Shown: one piece after another, positions 15,770 to 22,994 of the stretch
How the letters are laid out: the number at the start of each line of letters is the position of its first letter
Position numbering within the stretch: position 1 is the first letter of the stretch
NCBI GenBank assembly: GCA_945876095.1
Contig: CAMCMP010000002.1
Location: 119,457 to 183,456 of the forward strand
DNA: 64,000 bases
Direction: 5' to 3'
Origin: Chitinophaga pinensis
GTDB taxonomy: Bacteria > Bacteroidota > Bacteroidia > Chitinophagales > Chitinophagaceae
Translations under genes and position numbers: made by a program
Notes under the pieces: generated by a model
What the model was told of the DNA's origin: nothing
Seen by the model: the letters and a program-made list of their open reading frames with translations, nothing else
The model's database searches: none

Positions 15770-16714
15770 ATGAAAAAAAATTCTATAATTCTACTAGTAT
15801 TTCTGATGTTGATAAATTCAGCAATGGCCCAAACCAATAAGAATGGAATCATTTATGACAAACACCCAGCAATCAATATTGCCGAAGCGTTTTTGCAAGC
15901 TTATGTTACCAATAATGTTGAAGTATTAAAAAAACTTGCAGATACTGGTTTTAATGCATACAATAAATTGACTACCAATAGGAGTGATAAGGGTAAAGAT
16001 ATTGATGGTTTAATTAAAGACTCAAAATGGTTAAGTACGAATATGATCAGTTTTTCTATCAAAAGAAGAGGTACATCCTATCCAGATGCTTTTGAATATA
16101 AGGATGGGGCAGGCTTAAGGGTACAAACTTTTGATATTTTTTATTGGATATCAAAAAATACCGGCTTTAAAGTAGAAACACCTTATGACTGTGAATTTAT
16201 ATTCAATAAAGAAGGAACTAAAATTAGAAGATTGAGAATTAGTATGAATACAGCAGAATGGCAAAAAGCAAGTGAGATGGAAGGAACTACAGCCAAAAAT
16301 AGTACAGTTGAAAACGGGGTCATTTATAAAGACCATGCTAATATTATAAAAGTAAGAAAATTAATGACTTTCTTTGAATTAGGAAAAACAGATGAACAGA
16401 TTGCTTTATACGATAAAAAGGTAATAATTAATGATGTGAATTTTCCAGTCGGTTTAACATTAGAAGAATTTAAAAAAAATTCAGCTAGTCTATTAGAAAA
16501 ATTCCAAGTACTTGGAGTGGATGAAATTGGATATCCAGATTTATTAGCTTACAGCGGTTCAGATCAAGTTGTTCTTTCATGGTGGGTAGTTCGCTTAAAA
16601 AATAAGGTAACAAATGCTACAATCAAAGTGCCCGTTCATTATCAACATGAATTTGAAGCTGATGGTTTAATAACAAAAGCAACTGCTTATTATAATTTAG
16701 GGTTATTAAAATAA
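15770..16714 (+). CDS. Secreted protein with two tandem NTF2-like halves
   Basis: The product has 314 residues with a signal peptide (1-20, ending AMAQ). The mature part appears to be an internal duplication: NGIIYDKHPAINIAEAFLQAYVTNN (from about 25) and NGVIYKDHANIIKVRKLMTFFELGK (from about 182) open two similar halves. Each half continues with a strand-rich segment typical of NTF2/SnoaL-like folds (the second has LSWWVVRLKNK and ends ATAYYNLGLLK). No enzymatic motif is recognised. A strong terminator lies at 16772. It probably forms a pair with the preceding NTF2-like lipoprotein. Confidence 0.75.
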   Translation: MKKNSIILLVFLMLINSAMAQTNKNGIIYDKHPAINIAEAFLQAYVTNNVEVLKKLADTGFNAYNKLTTNRSDKGKDIDGLIKDSKWLSTNMISFSIKRRGTSYPDAFEYKDGAGLRVQTFDIFYWISKNTGFKVETPYDCEFIFNKEGTKIRRLRISMNTAEWQKASEMEGTTAKNSTVENGVIYKDHANIIKVRKLMTFFELGKTDEQIALYDKKVIINDVNFPVGLTLEEFKKNSASLLEKFQVLGVDEIGYPDLLAYSGSDQVVLSWWVVRLKNKVTNATIKVPVHYQHEFEADGLITKATAYYNLGLLK

Positions 16715-16771
16715 TAAAATTATTTATTGTAGCTTCAAAACGATAGAAAGTTATAAAATAGTAAAAAATAA

Positions 16772-16803
16772 AACAGCGGCCTCTAGCAATAGAGGCCGCT
16801 GTT
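16772..16803 (+). terminator. Strong intrinsic terminator after the tandem NTF2-like gene
   Basis: A perfect 14-bp stem (16772-16785 with 16790-16803) around a GCAA loop; the core is GCGGCCTCTA. The T-run is poor, so it may act as a transcript-stabilising hairpin as well as a terminator. It shares CCTCTAGCAATAG with the terminators at 5160 and 6027. Confidence 0.75.
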
Positions 16804-16828
16804 ATTAGTACCTACTGAGTCACAGACA

Positions 16829-16913
16829 GTACAAAATGCTGTGAAGGATAAGAAAGCATTAGTGGTCTTGTGATCTGTTTAAAATAGCAGCTACATTCTA
16901 AAAACAAATTCCC
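16829..16913 (+). repeat. Imperfect direct repeat D, copy 2
   Basis: Partner of 14848-14935, about 75-80 percent identical by eye. It begins shortly after the terminator at 16772, so the repeat pair encloses exactly the two NTF2-like genes and their terminator. Confidence 0.55.
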
Positions 16914-16946
16914 TGTTTTAATATTTGACGGGGAATTTGTTTTCAT
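16902..16946 (+). terminator. Hairpin at the end of repeat D copy 2
   Basis: AAACAAATTCCC (16902-16913) pairs perfectly with GGGAATTTGTTT (16931-16942). The 17-base loop and short T-stretch make it a plausible but weaker terminator. It has no gene directly upstream now, which fits a remnant. Confidence 0.55.
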
Positions 16947-16994
16947 CTAGTCCCTCAACATTAATAATGGTGGGGTATTTTTTATTTAACTAAT

Positions 16995-17335
16995 ATGAAA
17001 CAAACAAAAGAACGTGTAGCTGAAATACTAGTGAGCTAAAGACCAGCAATTAGCAATAAGCCTGTAATAATAAGTACCTTGGATTCATTTGTTGAAATGG
17101 TAGAATTCTTTCCAGTAGGCTCCATTGCTTTAGAGGAAAAATCTGTAGTGATGTACCTAGCTCGCTTTAACAGGGTGCTCGGTGTCTATCCCTTATCAAT
17201 GGCAGGTGTCATTGATAAGGGTAGACATAAGGCTGATATTATCTGTAGTTTTAAAAGTAGCTGCAACAGGGATCATATTAGCGAATAATTATTCCAGTGG
17301 TAACTTTCAACCATCATCTGCTGATAAGGTGGAAA
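16995..17335 (+). pseudogene. radC: Decayed radC-type (JAB/MPN domain) gene
   Basis: ATG at 16995 starts KQTKERVAEILVS, then a TAA at 17037-17039, then in the same frame RPAISNKPVIISTLDSFVEMVEFFPVGSIALEEKSVVMYLARFNRVLGVYPLSMAGVID, then a shift near 17195-17205 into the frame reading VDIRLILSVVLKVAATGIILANNYSSGNFQPSSADKVEN. This follows the RadC domain of Bacteroidetes step by step (LNRANKVLG, SxGG, LILKTAL, ILAHNHPSGN, PSxAD). One nonsense codon, one frameshift, loss of both metal-binding His residues (HNHPSG has become NNYSSG) and truncation show it is dead. Short radC genes of this kind are typical cargo of mobile elements in the phylum. The 17336-17703 stretch holds a 54-codon open frame (17386-17550) that I do not recognise, plus the rhodopsin leader. 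Confidence 0.8.
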
Positions 17336-17600
17336 ACCCAAGTAATTTTCCCCCACAATACCATTTAGACCTAACCCCCTAAAAAATGGCACAACTACAA
17401 ATTGGTCTTATCATACCAACTATTTTAAATACAATTCAAATGGGGTATCAATTTAATATGGGGACGAGGGGATATTTAAAATTGGGGCAGATAGGTCAAT
17501 ATGCCTTGGCGCAAGGGGGTCGTTATGATTGGATTTTCCTTATTCAATAATTTAATATATAATTTTTATTAATTTGTTTATTTTAAAAAAAATAAACTTT

Positions 17601-17703
17601 TTTGTTAAAAATTTGTTTACTTTGAATTGGAGTCCAGAAACCATTAAAAACGGGGAGAATCTGAAAATCCATAAGAGTAGGGAAAATCTAAAAAACTTGT
17701 TAA
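17601..17703 (+). promoter_or_regulatory. Probable promoter and leader of the rhodopsin gene
   Basis: A TTTACTTTG stretch (17616-17624) close to the TAnnTTTG box follows AT-rich DNA with TTTG at 17601-17604, but the spacing is not canonical. The roughly 75-base leader contains a direct repeat, GGGAGAATCTGAAAA (17653-17667) and GGGAAAATCTAAAAA (17680-17694), of unknown role. No Shine-Dalgarno sequence is obvious. Confidence 0.35.
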
Positions 17704-18420
17704 ATGGAAAATTTAAAAATTGCAAGCGATAATTACGTGGCGTTCACGTTTTTTATCGGCACAATGGCCATGATGGCTGCTTCAGTTTTCTTCTTTTTTG
17801 AATTGAACAACACTTCTAAAAAGTGGAGAACATCTGTTTTGGTATCAGGATTAATAACTTTCATTGCAGCGGTGCATTACTACTACATGAGAGGTTACAA
17901 TCTATCAACAGGAGACTCTCCTACGTTTTTCAGGTACGTTGACTGGATCCTTACTGTACCATTAATGTGTGTGGAGTTCTATCTAATCACAAAGAAAGCA
18001 GGTTCAAAAATCGGCTTGCTTTGGAAATTGATTTTTGCTTCCCTTGTAATGTTAGTTACAGGTTATTTCGGAGAAACCATCGATCGTGATAGAAGTGTTC
18101 TTTGGGGTGTTATATCTGGTGCTGCGTATTTTTACATTGTTTATTTGGTATGGTTTGGAGAAGTTGCAAAATTATCTCAAAGCGCAGGCCCAAGTGTAGC
18201 AAAAGCTACTAAAATTTTAGGCTGGTTCGTTTTGGTAGGTTGGGCAATTTATCCTCTAGGATATATTCTTGGAACTCCAGGAGGTTTGTTCGGTATTCAA
18301 TTGGTTGCTGACGCTGCTGCAGCTTCACACGCAATGGATATTGTATACAACATTGCTGATGCGATTAACAAAATTGGCTTTGGTTTAGTTATCTATGCTT
18401 TAAGCAGAAATGAAGATTAA
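17704..18420 (+). CDS. Proteorhodopsin-type light-driven proton pump
   Basis: This is a seven-helix retinal protein of 238 residues in the inner membrane. Helix C reads RYVDWILTVPLMCVEFYLI: the proton acceptor is Asp80, followed by Thr84 and the donor Glu91, so it has the D-T-E set of outward proton pumps, not the NDQ set of sodium pumps. Met88 is at the spectral-tuning site and predicts green absorption. His58 matches the His that pairs with the acceptor in proteorhodopsin, and Lys223 (ADAINKIGFG) is the retinal Schiff-base lysine. No cleaved signal peptide is evident; the N-terminus is short. The retinal-making fusion gene follows after 85 bases, but a strong terminator lies between them. 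The gene sits among mobile remnants (radC, tRNA 3' copies). Confidence 0.96.
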   Translation: MENLKIASDNYVAFTFFIGTMAMMAASVFFFFELNNTSKKWRTSVLVSGLITFIAAVHYYYMRGYNLSTGDSPTFFRYVDWILTVPLMCVEFYLITKKAGSKIGLLWKLIFASLVMLVTGYFGETIDRDRSVLWGVISGAAYFYIVYLVWFGEVAKLSQSAGPSVAKATKILGWFVLVGWAIYPLGYILGTPGGLFGIQLVADAAAASHAMDIVYNIADAINKIGFGLVIYALSRNED

Positions 18421-18440
18421 TTTACATCTTTATAAATAAA

Positions 18441-18478
18441 AAAAAGGGTTCTTCAATAAATTGAAGAACCCTTTTTTT
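18441..18478 (+). terminator. Strong intrinsic terminator between rhodopsin and cyclase-dioxygenase genes
   Basis: A 17-bp perfect inverted repeat (18441-18457 with 18460-18476) with core GGGTTCTTCAAT is followed by a T-run; A-runs on the left make it bidirectional. It separates the rhodopsin from the next gene, so the two are not simply co-transcribed at equal level. Confidence 0.92.
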
Positions 18479-18505
18479 ATAAGGCGTAGATTAAAAAATA
18501 TATCA

Positions 18506-20524
18506 ATGCAAAACCATTTTACTAAAGTAGATTATCTGTTTGCAGGTGCTGGGGCTTCTGCAACGCTGCTGCTTATGAATATGGAAAAGCAGGGACTGCT
18601 GAAAGATAAAAAAATTTTGATTTTAGATCCTGACGCCAAAGATGACAATGACAAAACCTATTGTTTTTGGGCTGAACAAAATCAACAGCTTACTGAAAGT
18701 TGCCGTCATTTGATAAGTCATCAGTGGGAGGAAGTAAGCGTCAATCGGAACAAGCAAGAGTCCTTACTACCTAAACAATATTTTCATATATCCGGTATTG
18801 ATGTTTACAAAGAATTAAAACGTATCATTGATCAATATCATTTACAAAGAATACAAAGTTCCGTTGTTGAATTAATTTCTATAGAAAATGGAGTTAAGGT
18901 AATTACCGATACCAATATTTGGGAATCGTCCTTCGTATTCGATAGTAGGCCCCCGAAATATTTACCCCTTCAAAATGATGATGCCCATTTACTTCAATCT
19001 TTCATTGGTTATGTGATTACAACTGATGTGCCGATTGCTAATATAAATTGTGTGGATCTGATGGACTTCAATGTTGACCAATTAGATGTTACCCAATTTG
19101 TCTATGTTCTTCCATTGGGTGCTGGCAAAACACTCGTTGAATTGACACGTTTTGGATTAGCCTCCCTTACCCCACCAGAAGCTAATCCCGTATTAGATTT
19201 ATATATAACCCAACGATTTGGAAATTATCAAATTTTACATACTGAAATAGGCTGTATCCCGATGAGTACAGCAGCTATTTCTGTTGAAACTATACCAGGG
19301 GTTATTCCTATCGGAGGCAGAGCTGGTGCAGTTAAACCAAGTACTGGTTATGCGTTTAAAAATATGTTTAGTCATGGGGAAAGATTAGCGGATAGTTTAA
19401 AAAGAAATCTTCCGCCAGCAGTAATTACTGATTCATCTCGTTTTCGATTTTATGACCGGCTATTACTGTTGATACTCTCCAAACAGCCTTCCCTTGGAAA
19501 ACCAATTTTTGAAGCCTTGTTCAAAAAAAATGAAGCAAAAAATGTATTCAAATTTTTAGACGAAAAGACAACGCTGATTCAAGATATTCGAATCTTTTTG
19601 ACTTTACCAATGCAACCTTTCTTAAAAGCAGTAGGATGGGTCATGTCATCAAGAATGCAAAGGATAAAAACCCCTTTTATAGTATTGCTTTTATCCTTGC
19701 TGTTATTATTTCTACATAAAATGGTGCCTAATATATTTGACTTTATACAAATAACGATATTCACGGTAGGAATGTTTTTGGTAGGCATTCCACATGGTGC
19801 TGTTGATCATTTGCTGGAGACAGGTAATTTTAAAAGTCGAATCAAACTAAGTTTCATAATTAAATATATTAGTTTGGCTTTACTCAATTTAGTAGTATGG
19901 ATATTTTTTCCAACGGTTGCCTTGCTATTTTTTATTGGTTATTCTGCATGGCATTTTGGACAAAACGATTGGAGGGAATGGCAACCTAGTATTTTAAATT
20001 TGATAAAAAACTCCGTCTGGGGAATTTTCATTTTCAGTATCATTTTATGTGGTCACATAGCAGAAACCAATGACATTTTGGATAACATGAAAGTATTGAA
20101 AATTCCATTGACAGATGTTGAGGGAAAAAATGTCAGTGCTTTGATTGCAGGAGCAGCTATTGCATGGGCAATTTTTGAAAAAAGATGGAGAATGTTTTTA
20201 AGTTGTATTATGCTGTTGGTGAGTATCGAGTTACCATTGATTTCCTCATTTGGTTTGTATTTCATCGGGCAACATAGTTTGAATGGCTGGTCGCATTTAA
20301 AACAAGGGATGAGGGTTGATAACAAATCGCTCTACTTGAAGGCATTGCCATTTACGATTGGAGCGCTGGTGTTATTTGCTGCTTTTATTTATTTATTGAA
20401 AAATAATTATTTAGCTCAATTCAACGAAAGTCTAATTACTATATTTTTTGTATTTATCTCTTGTATTAGTTTCCCTCATGTGATGGTGATGAATCGATTT
20501 TACAATTTGAAATTGAATAAATAA
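18506..20524 (+). CDS. crtY-blh: Lycopene beta-cyclase fused to Blh-type beta-carotene 15,15'-dioxygenase
   Basis: One 672-residue protein holds two enzymes of retinal synthesis. The N-terminal part (about 1-370) is a CrtY-type lycopene cyclase: the FAD/NAD-binding start VDYLFAGAGASATLLLMNM, the family motif DKTYCFWAE, and IGCIPMSTAA with GVIPIGGRAGAVKPSTGYAFKN. The C-terminal part (about 390-672) is a multi-helix membrane domain of the Brp/Blh family with its iron-ligand histidines in GIPHGAVDH (about 427-435), SAWHFGQND (about 481-489), GQHSLNGWSHL (about 587-597) and FPHVMVMNR (about 655-663). It would convert lycopene to beta-carotene and cleave it to two retinals. The frame is open to a TTG at 18461, but that lies inside the terminator, so the ATG at 18506 is chosen. 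CrtE, CrtB and CrtI are not in the window. Confidence 0.94.
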   Translation: MQNHFTKVDYLFAGAGASATLLLMNMEKQGLLKDKKILILDPDAKDDNDKTYCFWAEQNQQLTESCRHLISHQWEEVSVNRNKQESLLPKQYFHISGIDVYKELKRIIDQYHLQRIQSSVVELISIENGVKVITDTNIWESSFVFDSRPPKYLPLQNDDAHLLQSFIGYVITTDVPIANINCVDLMDFNVDQLDVTQFVYVLPLGAGKTLVELTRFGLASLTPPEANPVLDLYITQRFGNYQILHTEIGCIPMSTAAISVETIPGVIPIGGRAGAVKPSTGYAFKNMFSHGERLADSLKRNLPPAVITDSSRFRFYDRLLLLILSKQPSLGKPIFEALFKKNEAKNVFKFLDEKTTLIQDIRIFLTLPMQPFLKAVGWVMSSRMQRIKTPFIVLLLSLLLLFLHKMVPNIFDFIQITIFTVGMFLVGIPHGAVDHLLETGNFKSRIKLSFIIKYISLALLNLVVWIFFPTVALLFFIGYSAWHFGQNDWREWQPSILNLIKNSVWGIFIFSIILCGHIAETNDILDNMKVLKIPLTDVEGKNVSALIAGAAIAWAIFEKRWRMFLSCIMLLVSIELPLISSFGLYFIGQHSLNGWSHLKQGMRVDNKSLYLKALPFTIGALVLFAAFIYLLKNNYLAQFNESLITIFFVFISCISFPHVMVMNRFYNLKLNK

Positions 20525-20593
20525 GTTAAAATATTATTTTGTAAACAGCTTGCTTCAATTGCATCCATTCAATTAATAAGTATCATTTCTAAA

Positions 20594-20672
20594 GGATGGT
20601 CAGAAATTCAGGTCTGCTTTCCTATAACAATGCCTAATTTTCTTATTGATAGGGATTTAGGCTTTTTTAATG
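20594..20672 (+). repeat. Decayed second copy of the tRNA-Met 3' end and terminator
   Basis: GGATGGTCAGAAATTCAGG, then TCTGCTTTCC.ATA, then the terminator with GCCTAATTTTCTTATT and TTTAGGCTTTTTTAATGG, follows 14598-14674 closely with a few substitutions and a small insertion. The terminator stem (GCCTAA 20632-20637 / TTAGGC 20657-20662 plus T-run) is intact and would now end the crtY-blh transcript. The rest of the 20525-20875 gap is AT-rich with nothing else recognised. Confidence 0.75.
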
Positions 20673-20875
20673 GATTTTTTTTGATAATATTGATATGTAA
20701 ATTAAACGTGAAAGTGATTAAGTAATCAGTTTTTATGAGCAGAATGGTTAGTAGTGTATTCTTTTATCATGGGTTTGTAATAAATAATAGAGTACAAATT
20801 GTTATTATTTAACTTAATGAATCTAGATTTATTAGGATTTAGCAATTTAATATTAATTTGAAATATAAAAAGGTT

Positions 20876-21991
20876 ATGAAAAAAAATAATTCTAATCTAA
20901 TTAAGTCAATTTCCTGGGCGTCTATTTTAATTATTATTTTAAAAATTTCAACTTCATATGTTACAGCTATAAGGGGAGTTCGAGATAATAATTTAGATCA
21001 GTTTGTTTCAGTTAACAAAAATGATGTGTATGCAAGTACCAATGATACCATAAGGAATTTAGCAAAAAATAATGATGCGGAAGTAGTAAGGACAGGGATT
21101 TATTTAGATCGAATTTCAAATTTTGATATTATTCAGTCTAAATGGCAATATGATTATTATCAATGGTTTAAATGGAATCCTAAGAAAATTAAATTTACCA
21201 ATCTTCAAGAATTAAAAAAAGGGATTATTTCAGCTCAATCTTCCCCCTTTCAAATAATAAATGGTGAAATTGAGAGAATTGAAATTATGGCATTTAATGT
21301 AAATGATAAGGGAGATTCAGCTTATGTTAACTATTTTGTAAAAGCTACTAGTTCAAATTACTTTGATGTATCAACTTTTCCATTGGATAAACAATTATTA
21401 ATGATAAATGTTGAACCAAAAGATTTTGAAGTAGATGAGCTTCAATTTCTTCCCGATTCCTCTTCCTCTCAAGTAAGTTCTAGGGTTTCAGTTAATAGTT
21501 ATGAAATTGGTAATGTAAATACATTGTCAAAAATTAACACTTACAAAACTAATTTTGGTTTTAATCAACAAGATAATAATGCTTCTAGTTTTTCACAATT
21601 TCGATTTGGGGTAATCTTAAAAAGAGATGGGTATAATTATTATTTCAAATCATTAATCATATTAATCATCATCATTTTAATTTCTTTTTTGTCATTCTTT
21701 GCTTATGATATTAGTAAAATCCCGATAGTAACGGGTTGTTTATTTGCAACAACAGCTAGTTATTATTTCTTTGGATCAAGGATCCCTCCTAGTTCAAAAA
21801 TAACCATTCTTGAACTTGTTTATTCTGTAAGTTTAATTACTATCTTTTTAATTATTCTTCAAGAAACAGTGGTTAAGTCAATCATTGGTAAAAATGAAAA
21901 ACTATACAATAGTATTAGGTGGATCACTTTTGTACTTATGATTTTGTTTTTTTTATTTTTCAATTATTTAATTCCATCTCGATTTGATTAA
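20876..21991 (+). CDS. Prokaryotic pentameric ligand-gated ion channel homologue
   Basis: The product has 371 residues and resembles the Cys-loop receptor superfamily (GLIC/ELIC type). After a signal-like hydrophobic segment (about 8-32) comes a beta-sandwich ligand-binding domain (about 70-250), with VVRTGIYLDRISNFDIIQSKWQYDYYQWFKW at its start and FDVSTFPLDKQLLMINVEP in the position of the loop region conserved in the superfamily. Four hydrophobic helices follow (about 253-365); FKRDGYNYY-like residues precede M1. The disulphide of animal receptors is absent, as in other bacterial members. The ligand and ion selectivity are unknown. The longer frame begins at TTG 20858; the ATG at 20876 (MKKNNSNL) is preferred. 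It lies just outside the decayed tRNA copy. Confidence 0.8.
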   Translation: MKKNNSNLIKSISWASILIIILKISTSYVTAIRGVRDNNLDQFVSVNKNDVYASTNDTIRNLAKNNDAEVVRTGIYLDRISNFDIIQSKWQYDYYQWFKWNPKKIKFTNLQELKKGIISAQSSPFQIINGEIERIEIMAFNVNDKGDSAYVNYFVKATSSNYFDVSTFPLDKQLLMINVEPKDFEVDELQFLPDSSSSQVSSRVSVNSYEIGNVNTLSKINTYKTNFGFNQQDNNASSFSQFRFGVILKRDGYNYYFKSLIILIIIILISFLSFFAYDISKIPIVTGCLFATTASYYFFGSRIPPSSKITILELVYSVSLITIFLIILQETVVKSIIGKNEKLYNSIRWITFVLMILFFLFFNYLIPSRFD

Positions 21992-22117
21992 AAAAAAATA
22001 ATTTAACCGTTTAAAAAAAGGTAAACGCAGACTCAATTTTATGAGTTGAATCAAGTGAATTTTTATTCTAAATACTGCACCCAACTATTATTCAACAGAT
22101 TGGTTGTTATATACCGC

Positions 22118-22960
22118 TTATCGAGTAGCTCTGATAACTCCTCTGAAATATCCAATGCTTTCCCCAATGCCCATAAATGGATTGCTCATATCCTTCTCGT
22201 GTTCTAAACCTACTACACCGGTATAGCCTACCTTACGTAACATTTTTACAAATGCTGGGAAGTCAATAATACCGCGACCGATTTCAAGAGAGTAACCCAA
22301 TTTGGTGGGTCCTGTTACATCTTTTAAATGAATATCAAAAACCCTAGACTTATAAAGTTTAAGATCTGCTACCGCATCTTTCCCTGCTCTGGTATCATGG
22401 CCAATGTCTAAGCACATTCCCATTCTTGGATCAAGATCTTTTACATGATTCCATACATCTTCTGCATCTGGATAGATTGCAATGTCTGGACCATGTAAAT
22501 GAATAGCCAATTTAATATCATATTCTTTTACCTTATTATTGACGTAAGGAAGTAACTCGTAATTGGGTACGCCGATGATCATTTTTACTCCTACCTTTTT
22601 GGCATATTCAAAGGCACGATCTACTTCGGATTCAGACTTTAAATAAATTGGGCCAACTGCATAACCTATCACTCCTTTTGATTTTAATTTTTCATTAAAG
22701 GCAGCAATTTGTTCAACGGTGCTGTTGAGTGGAAGATGAAAATCTTTGATGGTGAAATAATGCAGATCCATCTTTTGAAAGGTTTCCAAGGTTTTATCAA
22801 TATCAATTTTTGCAAAAGTATATCCAGCAATGCCTAGTTTAAACTTTTCTGCATTTTCAACAGCTGGCTGAGGTCCTGGACGTTCTACTTTCTGTGCTAA
22901 CATTACTTGAGGAAGAAAGGTGATGAAGCCAGCGATTAAAAAAACTATTATTTTTTTCAT
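22118..22960 (-). CDS. Exported sugar phosphate isomerase/epimerase-family TIM barrel
   Basis: The product has 280 residues: a signal peptide (1-22, ending MLAQ) followed by an AP-endonuclease-2/xylose-isomerase-like TIM barrel. Metal-ligand-type segments are visible: AIHLHGPD, MCLDIGHDTRAG, VFDIHLKDV and GVVGLEHEKD. Members isomerise, epimerise or dehydrate sugars and keto-sugars. It follows the Gfo/Idh/MocA gene by 34 bases on the same strand, so the two form an operon and probably act on the same sugar in the periplasm. In Bacteroides, such pairs belong to the 3-keto-sugar glycoside pathway; whether this is true here is an inference. Confidence 0.88.
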   Translation of the reverse strand: MKKIIVFLIAGFITFLPQVMLAQKVERPGPQPAVENAEKFKLGIAGYTFAKIDIDKTLETFQKMDLHYFTIKDFHLPLNSTVEQIAAFNEKLKSKGVIGYAVGPIYLKSESEVDRAFEYAKKVGVKMIIGVPNYELLPYVNNKVKEYDIKLAIHLHGPDIAIYPDAEDVWNHVKDLDPRMGMCLDIGHDTRAGKDAVADLKLYKSRVFDIHLKDVTGPTKLGYSLEIGRGIIDFPAFVKMLRKVGYTGVVGLEHEKDMSNPFMGIGESIGYFRGVIRATR

Positions 22961-22994
22961 TGAATATTTATTTTTTAAATGATTTTATTTGAAA

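Noticed and set aside
17386..17550. 54-codon ORF upstream of the rhodopsin
   Set aside because: It has no recognised similarity, no promoter or ribosome site, and lies in the decayed radC area; kept only as an unexplained open frame.
18461..18505. TTG start and 15 extra residues for the crtY-blh gene
   Set aside because: The stretch begins inside the terminator stem and encodes KNPFFIRRRL-type residues that are not part of CrtY; the ATG at 18506 fits the family start.
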